A stretch of DNA of 64,000 nt from the NCBI RefSeq assembly GCF_000189635.1, contig NW_002476013.1:434001-498000 (forward strand), written 5' to 3'. A program made the position numbers and the translations under genes. Origin of the DNA: Tetrahymena thermophila SB210 (lineage: Eukaryota; Ciliophora; Oligohymenophorea; Hymenostomatida; Tetrahymenidae). Numbering within the stretch: position 1 is the first letter of the stretch; each line of letters starts with the position of its first letter. Of this stretch, positions 61,601-64,000 are shown piece after piece. The notes beneath the pieces are model-generated. The model was not told the DNA's origin, did not search any database, and was given only the letters and a program-made list of their open reading frames with translations.

Positions 61601-62727
61601 CTTTCTCACTGCCTCTAATGCAACCTCCTCCTGATCTAGCTAGCCATTAATAAGATTCAATTTTTGATAAAATTTAAAAAACAGATTCAATACCTACATA
61701 GTTAGGTTAAAAGTAGCAAAGTGATTAAGAAATAAAGGGAAAAAAATTAAGTAAATTCGGATAAAGATCATTAGATACAGAACAACAAAATAAATCCTAA
61801 ACATCATTAAATAAGATAGACTCAAATGAGTCAGAAAAGAATAAAGATTTATCAGATTTACAATAAAAAAAAGAATTAGATAAATCTGATGATAAAAATA
61901 AGTTGACTACCCTTTAAACTGATAACAAATAAATAGAAGAAAAGTAAGATAAATAAGCCTCATTATCATAAAACTAACCATAGTAATAATAAAACGATCT
62001 TTTGAAAAATTAAAATGAATAAAAACAAGATAATTAGAAGAAATTGAAGTCTCAAAAATCTAATAAAATCGAAGAAGAAAACAAATAAAATTAAACTGAT
62101 AGAAAGATAAATGAACCAGATAAAAATATTAAAAATGAAGATGAAACTAAAAGTAAGGCAACTGAAGCTAATAAAAACAATTAAAATGAAACTGATAAAA
62201 AATCAGAATCTCATTCTTTAGCTAAAAAGAAGTCTGTTGAAGAGGAGAAAAAATAAGACTAATTAAAAACATAGGAGTAAAACAAATTTTAGATATAATC
62301 TTTGAAAAAAGCTGATGATTCAACTTTTGATTTTTACAAAGACTCACCTAGATAAGAATAATAATTAACAGCGACTGAGTAGAATTATTCAGTAGAAAAT
62401 TAACTTCTTTCAGTGAACAATAATAGTGATGAAGATAAAAATAAAAAATAGCATCCCACCACTATTGGAAGGCACCAAATCAAGCACGAAGAAAAAAAAG
62501 CAGAAGCAACTGGTTTCAAGCCTTTCGTTAATTCTGAGATCGATGAAATCCGTAAAGAATTAAGCTCTAAATAAAAAAATAAAATTGACAAGTTAGAGAA
62601 AAAATATGGGGAATTCTCAGATGATGACGATGAAATAGAAAGGGAATTAGAAGACTCAAAAGAGAAGCAAAAAAATAAAAATAAATTAGCAGGAGCATTT
62701 GAAGAAATAGATGATGATGATTTTTGA
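58637..62727 (+). CDS. DZIP1: DZIP1/Iguana-like C2H2 zinc-finger protein
   Basis: DZIP1-family proteins act at the basal body and transition zone in cilium assembly. Seven exons (58637-59032, 59102-59263, 59337-59707, 59758-59884, 59952-60042, 60096-60395, 60476-62727) agree in phase and give 1232 residues. The N-terminal Dzip domain is clear: NLRLVANIDPDQLYYRGDLD, then NKLFRLSQLAIEYYSQEQAN. A coiled coil leads to one C2H2 finger (C157-X2-C160-X12-H173-X4-H178, CVYC...HVKRRH), followed by more Gln/Glu coiled coil (QLERLQELQKQLEQAKINEA). The last exon encodes about 750 residues of Lys/Ser/Gln/Asn-rich sequence ending in an acidic patch (EFSDDDDEIERELEDSKEK, AFEEIDDDDF). That tail is much longer than the conserved part and is probably disordered. 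The neighbourhood does not add functional evidence. Confidence 0.92.
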
Positions 62728-63570
62728 AAAAAAATAATTTTTTTTTTTTTTAATTAAAGTTAAAAATTATCAATGTTTATTTTAACTATTTTATGTTAAT
62801 TTGAGATTAAATATTTATTTATATTATCTAATTTGGATGGATTGCTTATTATCAATCCTTAAATTTCAAAATTCAAATAAAATTACTGATTAATTAAGAT
62901 TTTAATCTAATAAAACTGACTAATATTTGAAAGAGCAGTAATAAATTACTAATATCTATTTTTAATGTAAAAAATAATTTGAAAGAAAAATGTATATTAA
63001 CGAATAATAATATATGTAAACAATGAGTAATTAATTACAAACAATTAATTAAAATTATAAAAATTAATGAATTTTATTAATTTTAATTGTATATTTATAT
63101 GTTCTGTATGCAGTAGTCATATAAAAATAAGTAAGTTTTATCATAATTTTATTATTTTTGCAATTTAAGTAAATTAATTAATATAAATATTAGATAGATA
63201 CTTTTAAAATGTAAAAAAAATACATTTAATAATTTATAAGAATTATTGAGTAAGCTAAAAATGATAAAATGATAATCGGTTTATATATTTTCTGATAATA
63301 TTATGTAAAGGTTATTAGTATATAAACAATATAAATTTAGAGTAATTATATATAAACTATTTTTGTTTTTAACATAAGTAAATATATTTGCATAAATGCT
63401 TTCACTTTTTTTTTGAGTTTGTTTTTAACTGCAAAATTCTTATGCAAGATTTGATAGAAATTAATTAATTGGTTTGTTAAATATAGTTTAACATTAAATG
63501 CGCATAAATATTATAATTTAAAGTATTTGATTTAGAATAACTTTAAGTTTAATTGATATTAGAAATCATA
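62728..63570. other. AT-rich intergenic region
   Basis: 3' region of the DZIP1-like gene and upstream region of the MORN gene. No coding signal. Confidence 0.5.
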
Positions 63571-64000
63571 ATGAATAAAAATCTAATAAGCGTCAATTCT
63601 TATTAAAATGAAAAGACATCCAATAATCCTTGCAGTAATGTGGAGTCTTAGTTAGATTTTGTTAAAATTACAAGTAAAAACGGTGATTAATATAATATAT
63701 AATAATATAATTAACAAAAAAATGGATTTGGCATATTTTAAAGTAAGAATCCTCAAGAAAGCTATGAAGGTAAATAAGATTTCTACAAATTAAATTATAT
63801 TATTTATTTATTTTAAATTCATTAAAGGATAGTGGCTTAATAACATGAAACATGGTAAAGGCAAGTTTATAAGTGAACATGGAATCATTTATGAAGGTAT
63901 ATGGAGTAATAATAAATCTAATGGGTACGGAACTCTATAAATTCCTGATAATTTCTATGAAAGAAACGACTACTCCTAAAAATAACTTTTAATTGAGAGC
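63571..64000 (+). CDS. MORN-repeat protein, N-terminal part
   Basis: Exon 1 63571-63769, intron 63770-63827, exon 2 63828 to the right edge, in phase. After an Asn/Ser/Gln-rich start come NGFGIFQSKNPQESYEGQWL, NNMKHGKGKFISEHGIIYEG and IWSNNKSNGYGTLQIPDNFY. These are MORN units (Y-x-G-x-W-x-x-x-x-x-x-G-x-G). MORN proteins bind membranes or scaffold cytoskeletal structures, and some carry C-terminal kinase or SET domains; the remainder lies outside the window. The intron falls inside the first YEG/QW of a repeat, and splicing restores it. Confidence 0.9.

Noticed and set aside
1-64000. tRNA, rRNA, CRISPR arrays, prophage or transposon genes
   Set aside because: No GTTCGANNC arm in a tRNA context, no spaced direct repeats, no transposase or integrase motifs, no long terminal repeats found on reading both strands.

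Overview
The window looks like macronuclear DNA from a Tetrahymena-type ciliate. It is extremely AT-rich. Genes read through only if TAA and TAG encode Gln and TGA is the sole stop, and introns are short, AT-rich and GT...AG. With this code the standard-code ORFs dissolve and long, domain-bearing genes appear. I spliced all gene models by hand; where I say the phases agree, the exon lengths sum to a whole number of codons.

Layout, left to right. 0-10 kb: three minus-strand genes, namely the N-terminal part of an acidic Q-rich protein running off the left edge, a synaptojanin-like SAC plus inositol-5-phosphatase protein, and glucosidase I (GH63, ER N-glycan trimming). 11.8-15 kb: a ten-exon parallel beta-helix protein (+). 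15.8-22.4 kb (all minus): a DHHC S-acyltransferase, a CHCHD2/10-like twin CX9C mitochondrial protein, a possible gamma-tubulin-complex C-terminal fragment and a WD40 protein. 23-30.4 kb: a DUF547 protein (+), a coiled-coil gene broken by homopolymer indels (-), a small secreted Cys-rich protein (+) and a multi-pass membrane protein (+). 31.2-36.2 kb: an LRR gene (+) with one repeat per exon. 37-39.5 kb: two minus-strand genes without a family assignment. 41-42.6 kb: a small membrane ORF and a compact, strongly codon-biased guanylate-kinase-like pseudo-enzyme (+). 44.3-45.5 kb: a tentative plus-strand gene. 47.9-51.4 kb: a 1098-residue Q/N/E-rich disordered protein (-). 53.6 kb: a tentative small gene (+). 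54.3-57.6 kb: a coiled-coil/disordered protein with duplicated RR[FY]SIPV motifs (-). 58.6-62.7 kb: a DZIP1/Iguana-type zinc-finger protein (+). 63.6 kb to the end: the start of a MORN-repeat protein (+).

These are ordinary eukaryotic housekeeping, membrane-traffic and cilium-related genes, each with its own transcription unit. I saw no operons, prophage, transposon, CRISPR, rRNA or recognisable tRNA. The most interesting structure is the LRR gene: 19 exons, 18 introns all in phase 2, and ten internal exons of exactly 90 nt (30 residues). Several genes show one-base reading-frame breaks in A/T homopolymers, which more likely reflect draft-assembly errors than biology.
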